Virus record (IMG/VR): IMGVR_UViG_3300030060_000981
Location: 7,080 to 71,079 of that record
Origin: a virus
Strand: one strand, 5' to 3'
Length of the DNA stretch: 64,000 nucleotides
The translations under genes and the position numbers were made by a program. This document shows, in pieces, positions 16,825-26,638 of the stretch. How positions within the stretch are numbered: position 1 is the stretch's first letter; every line of letters begins with the position of its first letter. The notes beneath the pieces were generated by a model. That model worked only from the letters and a program-made list of their open reading frames with translations, was not told the origin of the DNA and ran no database searches.

Positions 16825-17670
16825 CTAACCTATCATGTCTAATGGTGGAAGTTCATAAGTATTGGACATATTTTCTAATATCTTCTCTAAGTCTTTTTGA
16901 GCATCTTCATATATCTCACGACCATTTAATTCTACTCCACCAGGTAATTTAACACCTTGGAATTTAATGAGATTCTGACCCCATTGTTTTTTGATTAAAG
17001 CAGTGGCATATGGTTTTAGGAATGAGTCATTCCACACTCTAGGATAATCTGAAGGATTCAATAACCTAAAGCAATCAATAATAATATAGTCACCAACACT
17101 CAGACTCCCCCAATCAATATCCATATACAACCTATCTTGCCTCTTATTAAATCTTATCTGCTTTTGAGTCGTAAGTAAAAATTCAATATCCTGTAGATAT
17201 GTTTTGACCATAGCGTAGGATAAAAGTTCTGTAGAACCCCAATAGTAAATATCATTCAAGAACATCTGATACTTAACACTAAACATATTGTTAGTGATAG
17301 TATTAGTCCCATCAAAGTGGAATATCTTAGTCACACCAATGATCTCTGGAGGCATTGGTAAGTAATTACTATTCTCCTCAAAATTAAATTGAGTTGTAAG
17401 ACCTACTGGTGTATTGACTGTTGTTGTTACAATTCCAACTGGATCATCATCATCTCCTCTTGCTCTACCTCGATTTATATCATCTTGCGTTACCTTATAC
17501 TTCATATAAGTTTGATATACACCATCAAAATGTCTTTCTTGAAAATACTGAACGGCATCATCTATAAGATCTTCTATCTGTTCTTCTGCTACGTTTACTT
17601 CTAATACAGGCGCACCAAGTTTTCTCTTACAATAATCAATTAACTCTCCTCGTGTCTTTGGTTGCGCCAT
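16825..17670 (-). CDS. 13: Neck protein gp13
   Basis: gp13 is the head-completion partner of gp14. It has 281 residues (T4: 309). Conserved stretches are the N-terminal RGELIDYCKRKLGAPVLEVNV, VDDAVQYFQERHFDG (seen here as IDDAVQYFQERHFDG), LPMPPEIIGVTKIF, NDIYYWGSTELLSYAMVKTYL and DRLYMDIDWGSLSVGDYI. All are hallmarks of gp13 in marine T4-like phages. It is placed 4 bp upstream of gp14, in T4 order. Confidence 0.95.
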   Translation of the reverse strand: MAQPKTRGELIDYCKRKLGAPVLEVNVAEEQIEDLIDDAVQYFQERHFDGVYQTYMKYKVTQDDINRGRARGDDDDPVGIVTTTVNTPVGLTTQFNFEENSNYLPMPPEIIGVTKIFHFDGTNTITNNMFSVKYQMFLNDIYYWGSTELLSYAMVKTYLQDIEFLLTTQKQIRFNKRQDRLYMDIDWGSLSVGDYIIIDCFRLLNPSDYPRVWNDSFLKPYATALIKKQWGQNLIKFQGVKLPGGVELNGREIYEDAQKDLEKILENMSNTYELPPLDMIG

Positions 17671-17696
17671 TTATCTATGAGTAGTTCTTTCAATTG

Positions 17697-17704
17697 TATT
17701 TAGT
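17697..17704 (-). promoter_or_regulatory. Late-type promoter motif upstream of gp13
   Basis: The minus strand reads ACTAAATA, 27 bp upstream of the gp13 start and across the stop of the upstream gene. Confidence 0.45.
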
Positions 17705-18128
17705 ATGTTAGTGGAGCCGATGATATACCTGCAATTACTAACACATTTCCAGAGATTATTTTATAAGTTGTTGCTCCCGAACTCACCAAAACATCATATA
17801 CATATCTTCCTTCTGGTATATTGCTAGTATCTGTTGAACCCAATGATATACTAAAATCTCCACCTGCTGCACTCGTAAACCCAACATTAAAAGTCTTCAG
17901 TGCATATGCAGAAGATCCAATTGCTACACTCTTAGCAAGTTGTGCAGAACCAGTCCATCCAGTAGTAGTTGCTATTCCAACTGCATTTGCAGTAGAAAAA
18001 TCCCATGCACCACCTGAAACATTAACAACAGAATAATCACTTTTAAATGTTGCTCCAGCATTTAAAGTAAGATTTACTCCATAAGCAACCCCAGAAGTGG
18101 GATCAAAAGTAATTGTATTTTTAGCCAT
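17700..18128 (-). CDS. Virion-type beta protein, 142 residues
   Basis: This is a beta-strand-rich protein (MAKNTITFDPTSGVAYGVNL; FNVGFTSAAGGDFSISLGST; GRYVYDVLVSSGATTYKIIS). It has no cysteine, catalytic motif or membrane segment. The alternation of strands and Gly/Ser turns, and its place between the baseplate giant and the neck genes, suggest a small virion or fibre-associated protein. Its ATG overlaps the end of the upstream gene by 8 bp. I cannot assign a family. Confidence 0.72.
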   Translation of the reverse strand: MAKNTITFDPTSGVAYGVNLTLNAGATFKSDYSVVNVSGGAWDFSTANAVGIATTTGWTGSAQLAKSVAIGSSAYALKTFNVGFTSAAGGDFSISLGSTDTSNIPEGRYVYDVLVSSGATTYKIISGNVLVIAGISSAPLTY

Positions 18129-18342
18129 TTGTTAGTGCCTTCAGTAGAAATTTGATTTCATTAATATCATCCTTTAATGAAGCTAATTCACGTTCAACAT
18201 TATCCATTTTTTCTCGACTCTTCAATCTATTTTGACGTTGAGAAATATACTTCTGATATTCATTAGAGTCAACATTAAGGATAGCAGTGCTATCCTTTTC
18301 ACGTACCAAACCAACATGACCCTTGACGTTTATATGTTTCAT
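18121..18342 (-). CDS. Small helical conserved hypothetical protein, 73 residues
   Basis: The N-terminal 20 residues form a short beta part (MKHINVKGHVGLVREKDS). The remainder is a basic helix followed by a predicted coiled coil (VERELASLKDDINEIKFLLKAL). It lies 1 bp from the 2762-residue giant and overlaps the next gene, so it is co-translated with them. I recall similar small proteins at this place in marine T4-like phages. A chaperone or attachment role for the neighbouring large protein is possible but unproven. Confidence 0.75.
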   Translation of the reverse strand: MKHINVKGHVGLVREKDSTAILNVDSNEYQKYISQRQNRLKSREKMDNVERELASLKDDINEIKFLLKALTNG

Positions 18343-18343
18343 A

Positions 18344-21300
18344 TTATGCTAGTGATATAACCCTGAGATCTTTAACTCTAGGTGGTTGAGCAGCATTTGT
18401 AGATGTTCCTACAAGCTTGATACTGAAGTATCTGAAACTTGCAAGATTATCTATAGTATATTCATAATCTTTATAAACAACCTGAGAACTAGTATATGCT
18501 AAGATATCAGTCTTAGGAAGTGACTTATCTGGCAATCCATTATTCTTAGCAGGATCAATAATTTCACCTGATGGTAGTAGGTTAGTATAACCAGGGAAAG
18601 GATTATAAATCAATTCCTGATCAGGATCATTTGATATTGCATAGAATGCTCTGATATCACTGAAAACATTTATATGTCCAGTCATATAGATTTTAATTGA
18701 AGTTGCTGGAGTTTCTAGACTAACAGGTTTAGATGCATAAACAAAAGAGTTTGGATCATCTACAACTGTGGATGTTCTAGGATCACTTGAGTAATCAGTG
18801 ATTGGATTATCAACTCTATTCGATGTTAGAATAACAGCAATTCTATCCAAATCAACTATCGGTGAAAGGTTTGGATTATTAGTTGTCATATCCAAAGAAA
18901 GAGTAAATGACTTATTCTGAGGCAATCCAGTTAATGATGTAGTTTCATTTATACGTGAAGCAACTATTCTAGGAGAATCCATATAGTTGTCAGATATCAA
19001 ACTAATATCCTCAAATCCTTGATCTTGGAATGGAACTTCTGTTCCACCAATACTCTTACCACTTACAGTTCTAATCTTAGCAGTTAAGTTGGTTCCAACA
19101 GGAGTAATATTCTCAACGATAGGGGTTACAATCTCAAAAGGTATATTCTCAGTAGGAAGTATACCCTTTCCGCCAGTTGACTTCGTTTCATTGAAGTGGA
19201 GTTGTGGAAGACTTGTGCTTGCAGATCTATCTACACCATTCTTAGAAGTGTCAATCTTAATAGTATAGTAATCAAGACCAATAGGATCTGTAACAGTCGC
19301 ATCAGCAAGATTGTGATTGGTATTGATTCTTCTTAAAGATATACCATTCAATTCATATTTTTCAACAGTATCACCAGAATAGTGATTAACTGATAATGTT
19401 CCATCTACTCCTCTAGTTGTAATTCCAGTAAGAGTAGTAGCAGTTGCTCCTTCATAAGCAAATATTTCTTTTCCTATTCTTGCATATCCTGGTGTTGTTG
19501 TACCAACTCCAACTCCTTCAAATGTTCCAAATGCAGATGCATCATCTACAGTGATTGTTCCAGTATCAGAATTGCTATAATCAGCAGATAGTTTTGTTAA
19601 AGCTATATCAGACTTAGCATTATTAATTGTTACTGTATTCTGAGTAGAATACATTCCGTGGTTATTCTGATTAACCTTGATATGAAGTCCATCAGTAACA
19701 ACTGTAGGAGCAGAAGATAGTAAAACATTACCACCAATACCACTGTTAAGAGAACTTGTAACACCAGCATTGTTAACAAATTGAATTGTCTTACCAACAC
19801 CAGCAACAAAGGAACCCTGTACGTTATCAATGATTAATTCATTCACTCCACGAATATCACCGATAGATAATCTCATATTGGTTCCTAACTTATTACCACC
19901 AATTTGAGTAGGAGTAACAACATCTCCTATGGAGTAACCAGTTCCACCAGCACCAATTGTTGCTGCTATTGCAACTCCATTTTGGATACTAATATTAGCA
20001 GTTGCATTTGAACCAGTTCCAGTTATGTTAGTTAAGCTAACTCCATTGTATGTTTGATTTCCTGTGTATCCAATACCAGAGTTGGTAATAGACATAAGAC
20101 CGAAAGCACTACCAGCAGATCCAACATAATTACCAGTTGCATTACTACCCAACTGACTAATAGTATTACCAAGAGTTAAATCATCTTGTACTACAGTTGT
20201 TCCTAAACCAACTCTAATTCTATTTGAATCAATTTCAAAAGCATTTGGATTTAGTGCAGGAATTTGTTCTGTTCCTACATTTAATAGTGGGTTAGTGAAA
20301 TTAACACTTCCTGAGAATGGTGAGAATACTGCTTTGAAAAGAGTAAACTTAAGATCTTCATATTGACTTGGATTCCAAGTAGAACCATTCTGAGACTTGA
20401 ATAAAGATCCTAGTAATGGTTGCTCTGCAATAACAATTTCATCAAGTTCTGGATTGGTAGCAGATGTAATATCTGACTCACCCATTCTAGATATCCATGC
20501 TGTATAATTATTACTTGCAGATAGTAGAACTACAGAATGATATTCACCACCAGTCAAGTAAACAGGACCATCAAATGTTATTCGTGTCGCAACTGAAGCA
20601 TCTTCAGAAACATAAACATATTGTGGATCAACTACTACTTCAGAGAAAGGATAAATTTTCTCTGTAGGTAATCCAAGTTGCATTGGACGTAACTGAACAA
20701 CCACTGGTAAAGTTTCATCCTTACTTCCAAAGAAGACATCTATACTTGTAACAAAGATACCTTCAGGTTGGTTTACATAGAATGATTGTGCAAGTGGATC
20801 ATCACCACAAATAGCAGCAGTAGTTCCATCAGCAGTTGCTGCAATACTCAAAAGATTATTCTTTGCTTCTTCAAATGTTATAGAACCACTCGTAACTGCC
20901 GCAAAAGCAGCATTCAGTTCATCATTAACATCTGCTATCTCCAACTGACCTGTTGTAGAATTGTATGTTGCTGTTGCACCTACAATTTGTGTTTTCAATC
21001 CATGATAGATTGCATCATTTTTTATTTCATCAGTTAGTACAAAATCACCTTCATAATTACCACCAATTGCTTCATCGGTGTAATTAATACCAGCTGGACC
21101 ACCATATTGAATTAATGAAGCACCTTCAATAGCAAGAGATGATAAAGTTATACCTTCAGGAAGTCCAGCATTTTCACTTGCAGTTACACCAGTTGCCACA
21201 ACATCTGGGTGGGTTTTAAATGCATTTTCAGTTGTAGCAACCGCATCATTTAAACTCATACCACCTGCAATTAGATTTTTAATATCATTTTCCCAATACG

Positions 21301-24300
21301 CTTGTCCTGTAGATTCTGGTCTTCTACCCAAATACTTAACATAAAGACCAGAAGTGAGATCACTTATCTGTTCATCTTGAGTTGGTCCTGAAGCATTTGC
21401 ACCAGAAGCAATACTATTCGTAACCATTGATGCAACACCATCATTAACTTCTAATGTTGGGTTATTTGGATTAGTTGCACCTGAATAATCATAATGTGCC
21501 AATTCAGATGGAGTAATAGGTGAGTAAACATTTACACCAGTATTAGCATCAGCATCCTGATCATAGTTTGTTGAGATCTGTTGAACAACTGATACATTAT
21601 TGGATTGACCAGCAACTATAGTATCACTTGTATCAGCATATGTGATTACAATCTGAGCACCACCACCATCAACAACTGTTACTTCACCAGTCTCATCATT
21701 ATATACAGGATTTCCATTATCATCTAATAAAATCTTATCATCCCAATCTAAATCAGTGACTCCTTTAACAGTTACTTCACCTGGAGTATAATCTCCACCA
21801 ATATCAATTGTAGATGTTGCAGTGCTGGTTGTTGAAGTAGTTGTTCCTCTTATAGATTGACTTTCTACTTGAGTCTGAGTCTCAGTATGGATATTCCTAG
21901 TTGTAAGAATAGTTTCCTGTTCTTTGCTTAGTGTTCCTTGAGATTCAAATTCTGTTGTAGCATCTGTTAGAACATTACCTGCAACTTGACTATTATTCTT
22001 ATTGCTGGTAAGTCTAAAGACTTTCATACCAGTTTCAAATGCAGGATTCGCAGCTTCATTTGGATTGGGAATAAAGACTGATCCCATAACAGAACCAATA
22101 CTATCACTGAAGAGCTTTACTTCAGATACAGTTGCTTCAGCATTTGAAGTTTGACCTACCAATCTTAAACCAGTTGTAACATATCCATGATATTGTCCCT
22201 TTGCTTTTTCTGCAAGAGCCAATGTATCCACATTCAAAATTTCAGATGTAGATGAATAATCTTCAGGAATAGTCATTGATCTATCATAAGGACTTAAAAT
22301 ATAAGTCTCAGATGGTGCAACACCGTTACCAAACTTATGGTTTTGTTGGTTGATCTTAAATGTTATTAGATCTTCACCACTAGAAGTTGTTCCTTTGACC
22401 GTTTCACCCTTCTCAAATGTTCCAGATACCATCTGTATCTGTAGAAGTTTTGGAACAACGTAAGAAGTTAGATCCTCACTATCAAAGAAAGTATAAAGCC
22501 TTGTCATAGGCTTCATCTTAGCAGCACGGAATCTAATATTCCTAGATCTCATATGAGGTATGAGAGCAGTGCTTACTACTTTATTACCTTGACTTACTGT
22601 ATCAAATGTTTCTCTAGTAAGAGTTCTTGTTCCTGATCTAGTTTTCTTTCCTGTAGGAGTGCTTCTAAGAGTGGTTGTAGTTTCTTCTTGACCATATCCA
22701 AGATCAACTGTGTTTACATCTGTGCTTGCATCTGCACCTGTCCAAACTTCAGACCATGATCCCCATGTAACAGGACCAAAACCAGATCTTCCATCAGCAC
22801 TAACTTGACCAGAACTTTGAGTATAAGTTGTATCCTCAATTCTTCTTGCTTCCAACATCACAACATCAGACCAGACATCGGAAGATGGTGTTAGTTGAAC
22901 ACTTCCAGAATAATAATTAACAAGGTATGGAGTAACGTTTTCAACTCTTGATGCATATGGTTGTGATACAGCAACTAATTCATTATAATTTAATGATAAG
23001 ACTCTATTGCTTCTCTTGATACCATTAGTCAAAGGACTTATGACAAGATCCAATTCTGTAGTATATGGTGCTGGTCTTAGTTCTGAGTTCTTAACATCAA
23101 TACTATTTTTTACAATAGTCTTCTTAAGTTGAGTCGTAGTATTGGAGAAATCATCAACAAAGAATCCAGACTTAAATCTATTAAGACCATCTGCATCTTG
23201 AATCTGTAGATTTACAGTATCACTCTCCAAAAGAGATAATGAAGTGTAAAATTCCAAATTCTTGATTCTTCTTTCCAAATTTCTAATATCACGCATTCTA
23301 TATCTCTTATGCTCAGAAAGATTTAAATTAATTTCTGATACATCGCAAAGATAAGCTGGAACAGATGCTGATGCTATTTCTAAAGCATCATTAATATCAT
23401 TTGGTAGTTCGGGAGTTTCCGCTGGAATACCTTTAATTAATTGTAAAGTACCATCCTTAGTGAGGAAAATCTTATCCCTTCTTGGAAGATAGAATGAATA
23501 ATCTATAATAAATGATTGATCTGATGCTAAGATATTTGTTGCAGAGTTTCCATCTTGAGTAAATACTCTTCCTAAGAATTCAAACGGAGATCTAGTAGTT
23601 CCAGAGAAATCAGAAACCCTTGGTCTTATATCAATTATTTCACATACTTTTGTGTTATTAACTTTTGGCAAGCTACAGTAACTAAAGTCATTATATGAGT
23701 TTACAGTTGTTATATCTCCTACATCAGAAGTCAAGAAGTATGCAGATTCAAATACAACCTTTATTTTTTTAGAAGGTTCTTTATAACCAGATTTTCTTAC
23801 CAATCTAGAATAATCATATATTGTGTCTCTTTGACCATTATCAAAATCAAACTCATCAGTAATATCAGTAGAACCTAACGTAATACCAGAAACTGTTGCA
23901 GTAATTCCAGACTCTTTAAACTTAATAACTTCACCAGAAAGAGGTTCTATGTTGTTTAAAGCTATGTAATTTATAGTACCATCATCAACCTTTCCGATAT
24001 AAACACCAACAAACTTGCTAGATTCACCAATAAATTCTTCACCATCCAATAAATCTCCAGTCTTAGCAGTATCACTATTAATAGAGATTAAAGAAAGTCT
24101 TGGGAAAATTACATCATTAGCATTAGATGATTCAAATACACCATAGATTTTAGTTACATCAGGAACTCCCAATGAAATTTCATCATCTTGAACTCTGGTT
24201 CCATAGATATTGCCATAAGTAAGTCCATCATTTAAGGTTGTTGCTCCAACACCAGAAGATGAATACTTAGAAGAATCTAAAGAAAGAATATTTATTTTCT

Positions 24301-26632
24301 GTTTTGTCTTAACTTTTTCTTTAACATTGATCTTTCTAAGAGTAGCAATTAGTTTTGCAGGACCAAGACCATCCAAACCATTGATTGTTAATGTCTGAGA
24401 TCCATTTGTAAATACAAACTTATCTGCACTCAAAGCTTCTGTGCTTCCGTCAGTTCTTACTAAACAATAATTTTCTTCATCATATGGTAAGAATGTTTCA
24501 CTTCCACTTCCACTATTGATGGAGTTTGAAGAACCATTAGTAATGGTAACATCAAATTCCTTTCTTATTACAAGATTTGCATTAGTCAAGTCAACGTTAG
24601 ATACCTTGTCTTTAGGGAGAGTAGTATATAATGTATTATCGGTAGAGAATTGATATGATGAACTTAATACCCTAAAGTCAGATGGATTTATTACTGCAGT
24701 TGGTAATGCACCATCATTCACTCCAGTTACTGATGTGACAGCATTAATAACTAGTGAGTGTTGAGATACAGTCGCAACCTTCGCATATGATGGATCGGTT
24801 GAACCTGGATTTGTATATTGTACAATGTTTCCAACAGTAGTAATACCAGTGAAGAACTTAGTAGCATTTGTACTTGTAACGGTAGAAATTCCACCACTGG
24901 CAGGAGTAATATTAACTTCACCGAAAGTGGAGTGAACACTCTGTTTTACGTCAGCATTAAATGTATTAGCAGTTCCAACTGTTCCATATAATGACTTAAT
25001 ATCACTAGATGTATATGAAGTTGTTAATCCAATAACATTCCCTTCTTCAATGCCATTGAATATTAATTGTTCACCTTGTATGAATTTTCCATTGACGTTA
25101 TATGCGGTCATTGCTGTACCAGCATTAACATCATATCTTAGATAACCAGTAGCTCCACTAGACTTACCTTTAACATGCTGTGGAAGAGTCTTAGTTACTG
25201 CAGTATTCGCAGTTATATTAGTATATGTTTGAACATCATATAGAGAAATATCCCATGTATTGACATTAGGATTTACAGCATCATATGATCCAGATTCTAA
25301 AGCAAAGTCATAAACTCTTGCCAATCCAATTTCCTTACCTGCTGCAGTTGTAGATGTTACACCAATCCTAGCATCCCTTAGACTAATAGTATAATCAGTT
25401 CCTATTCCTATCTTAGGAGATCCATTAACTCTATTCAATCCAAAGCTTGGACCTGTATAGTAATTTAAACTCTGATTCTTTAATACTTTAGATGTTCTTG
25501 GTTTCTGAAAATCTAAGAATTGGTTTGTTGGTATATTTACCTCATAACCTTTAACATATGCCTTACCTGGAGAAATCTTATATGTTGCAAGATTCTCGGC
25601 TGGAACACTATTATTATATGTTAATTGATCTGAATTGAATATTCCCTTGTTTCCTTTATAGTCATTTAAAGTCTCTTTGGGTTGGACATTAAATGGAATA
25701 ACATAATAGTCACCAGACTCATCATATGTTCTTCTTGCAAACTCTTCTGATAACTTATTATATTCTGGGTTAATCTTTTGAGAAGCAATGACACCTTCTC
25801 TTACTTCCATCAACTCTATAAAGTTAGATGCCTGAGTAGAGTTTACATTCTTCTTAGTTAAAATTGCTCTTATTTTTAATCTATCTGCACCAGGCGCAGT
25901 ATAATTATTGAATGAAGATGCATTATCAGTTAAATCTGAATCAATATCTGAATTTATAACTTCCTCTAAAACTTCCAATCCAATTTTATATGTTGGAGTC
26001 GTGCTATAAGGTTCTAATATAATAGACTGTTCTGGGATATCTATAAAATATCCTCTTACAAAATAAACACCTTTTGATAAAACACAACCAGATCCATAAG
26101 AAGTAGGAACAGTAGCAGTTGTTAGAGCAACTCCTTCCCCTTCTTGAATAATAACATTTTGATTGGATATTTGCCTTTCAATCAAAAGAGTCTCTGATGG
26201 TGCAAATACTGCAGTTTCTCCATCAATGGAAGGATCCAAATACTCTACAAATAAAGTATATGGTTCACCAGGAAAAGCATTTAAGTTAAGATATGCCTTT
26301 ATCTTTGCTCTTACACCAGACTTACTTCCAACTACCCTTGCTTCTAATAAGTCATCAATATACTGGGTAACTGCTACACCAGAATAAGAAACATTAATTC
26401 TTACAACAGGATATGCATTATTATATTTTAATCCACCACCAGTTACTGAACTACCATCTTTGAACATATGCTGTCCAAATCGTTCAACTTGGTTTTGTAG
26501 AATTGACTGTAAACCAGTTAATTCTCTAGCCTGAACAGGAAATCCAGGTTTAAATAAAACCTTGTAATAGTTGTCAGACGGATTATAATCGTCAAAGTAA
26601 GGTGCGACGTTGAGATTAGTTTCCTGTGGCAT
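18344..26632 (-). CDS. 2762-residue baseplate/tail structural giant (DUF4815-like, with DUF4214-like domain)
   Basis: This gene occupies the T4 position of genes 9-12. The N-terminal 600 or so residues look like DUF4815 (VAPYFDDYNPSDNYYKVLFKP, GFPVQARELTGLQSILQNQ, VYFVRGYFIDIPEQ, PGKAYVKGYEVNIP). A long virion-type middle follows. About residues 1754-1814 form a DUF4214-like helical domain (LTSGLYVKYLGRRPESTGQA, then YWENDIK). Residues about 2150-2250 contain a GG-x-GY repeat (GAGGTGYSIGD). The end is beta-rich. It probably forms the peripheral baseplate or fibre-attachment structure; this is inferred from synteny and domains. Confidence 0.88.
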   Translation of the reverse strand: MPQETNLNVAPYFDDYNPSDNYYKVLFKPGFPVQARELTGLQSILQNQVERFGQHMFKDGSSVTGGGLKYNNAYPVVRINVSYSGVAVTQYIDDLLEARVVGSKSGVRAKIKAYLNLNAFPGEPYTLFVEYLDPSIDGETAVFAPSETLLIERQISNQNVIIQEGEGVALTTATVPTSYGSGCVLSKGVYFVRGYFIDIPEQSIILEPYSTTPTYKIGLEVLEEVINSDIDSDLTDNASSFNNYTAPGADRLKIRAILTKKNVNSTQASNFIELMEVREGVIASQKINPEYNKLSEEFARRTYDESGDYYVIPFNVQPKETLNDYKGNKGIFNSDQLTYNNSVPAENLATYKISPGKAYVKGYEVNIPTNQFLDFQKPRTSKVLKNQSLNYYTGPSFGLNRVNGSPKIGIGTDYTISLRDARIGVTSTTAAGKEIGLARVYDFALESGSYDAVNPNVNTWDISLYDVQTYTNITANTAVTKTLPQHVKGKSSGATGYLRYDVNAGTAMTAYNVNGKFIQGEQLIFNGIEEGNVIGLTTSYTSSDIKSLYGTVGTANTFNADVKQSVHSTFGEVNITPASGGISTVTSTNATKFFTGITTVGNIVQYTNPGSTDPSYAKVATVSQHSLVINAVTSVTGVNDGALPTAVINPSDFRVLSSSYQFSTDNTLYTTLPKDKVSNVDLTNANLVIRKEFDVTITNGSSNSINSGSGSETFLPYDEENYCLVRTDGSTEALSADKFVFTNGSQTLTINGLDGLGPAKLIATLRKINVKEKVKTKQKINILSLDSSKYSSSGVGATTLNDGLTYGNIYGTRVQDDEISLGVPDVTKIYGVFESSNANDVIFPRLSLISINSDTAKTGDLLDGEEFIGESSKFVGVYIGKVDDGTINYIALNNIEPLSGEVIKFKESGITATVSGITLGSTDITDEFDFDNGQRDTIYDYSRLVRKSGYKEPSKKIKVVFESAYFLTSDVGDITTVNSYNDFSYCSLPKVNNTKVCEIIDIRPRVSDFSGTTRSPFEFLGRVFTQDGNSATNILASDQSFIIDYSFYLPRRDKIFLTKDGTLQLIKGIPAETPELPNDINDALEIASASVPAYLCDVSEINLNLSEHKRYRMRDIRNLERRIKNLEFYTSLSLLESDTVNLQIQDADGLNRFKSGFFVDDFSNTTTQLKKTIVKNSIDVKNSELRPAPYTTELDLVISPLTNGIKRSNRVLSLNYNELVAVSQPYASRVENVTPYLVNYYSGSVQLTPSSDVWSDVVMLEARRIEDTTYTQSSGQVSADGRSGFGPVTWGSWSEVWTGADASTDVNTVDLGYGQEETTTTLRSTPTGKKTRSGTRTLTRETFDTVSQGNKVVSTALIPHMRSRNIRFRAAKMKPMTRLYTFFDSEDLTSYVVPKLLQIQMVSGTFEKGETVKGTTSSGEDLITFKINQQNHKFGNGVAPSETYILSPYDRSMTIPEDYSSTSEILNVDTLALAEKAKGQYHGYVTTGLRLVGQTSNAEATVSEVKLFSDSIGSVMGSVFIPNPNEAANPAFETGMKVFRLTSNKNNSQVAGNVLTDATTEFESQGTLSKEQETILTTRNIHTETQTQVESQSIRGTTTSTTSTATSTIDIGGDYTPGEVTVKGVTDLDWDDKILLDDNGNPVYNDETGEVTVVDGGGAQIVITYADTSDTIVAGQSNNVSVVQQISTNYDQDADANTGVNVYSPITPSELAHYDYSGATNPNNPTLEVNDGVASMVTNSIASGANASGPTQDEQISDLTSGLYVKYLGRRPESTGQAYWENDIKNLIAGGMSLNDAVATTENAFKTHPDVVATGVTASENAGLPEGITLSSLAIEGASLIQYGGPAGINYTDEAIGGNYEGDFVLTDEIKNDAIYHGLKTQIVGATATYNSTTGQLEIADVNDELNAAFAAVTSGSITFEEAKNNLLSIAATADGTTAAICGDDPLAQSFYVNQPEGIFVTSIDVFFGSKDETLPVVVQLRPMQLGLPTEKIYPFSEVVVDPQYVYVSEDASVATRITFDGPVYLTGGEYHSVVLLSASNNYTAWISRMGESDITSATNPELDEIVIAEQPLLGSLFKSQNGSTWNPSQYEDLKFTLFKAVFSPFSGSVNFTNPLLNVGTEQIPALNPNAFEIDSNRIRVGLGTTVVQDDLTLGNTISQLGSNATGNYVGSAGSAFGLMSITNSGIGYTGNQTYNGVSLTNITGTGSNATANISIQNGVAIAATIGAGGTGYSIGDVVTPTQIGGNKLGTNMRLSIGDIRGVNELIIDNVQGSFVAGVGKTIQFVNNAGVTSSLNSGIGGNVLLSSAPTVVTDGLHIKVNQNNHGMYSTQNTVTINNAKSDIALTKLSADYSNSDTGTITVDDASAFGTFEGVGVGTTTPGYARIGKEIFAYEGATATTLTGITTRGVDGTLSVNHYSGDTVEKYELNGISLRRINTNHNLADATVTDPIGLDYYTIKIDTSKNGVDRSASTSLPQLHFNETKSTGGKGILPTENIPFEIVTPIVENITPVGTNLTAKIRTVSGKSIGGTEVPFQDQGFEDISLISDNYMDSPRIVASRINETTSLTGLPQNKSFTLSLDMTTNNPNLSPIVDLDRIAVILTSNRVDNPITDYSSDPRTSTVVDDPNSFVYASKPVSLETPATSIKIYMTGHINVFSDIRAFYAISNDPDQELIYNPFPGYTNLLPSGEIIDPAKNNGLPDKSLPKTDILAYTSSQVVYKDYEYTIDNLASFRYFSIKLVGTSTNAAQPPRVKDLRVISLA

Positions 26633-26638
26633 GATTCT

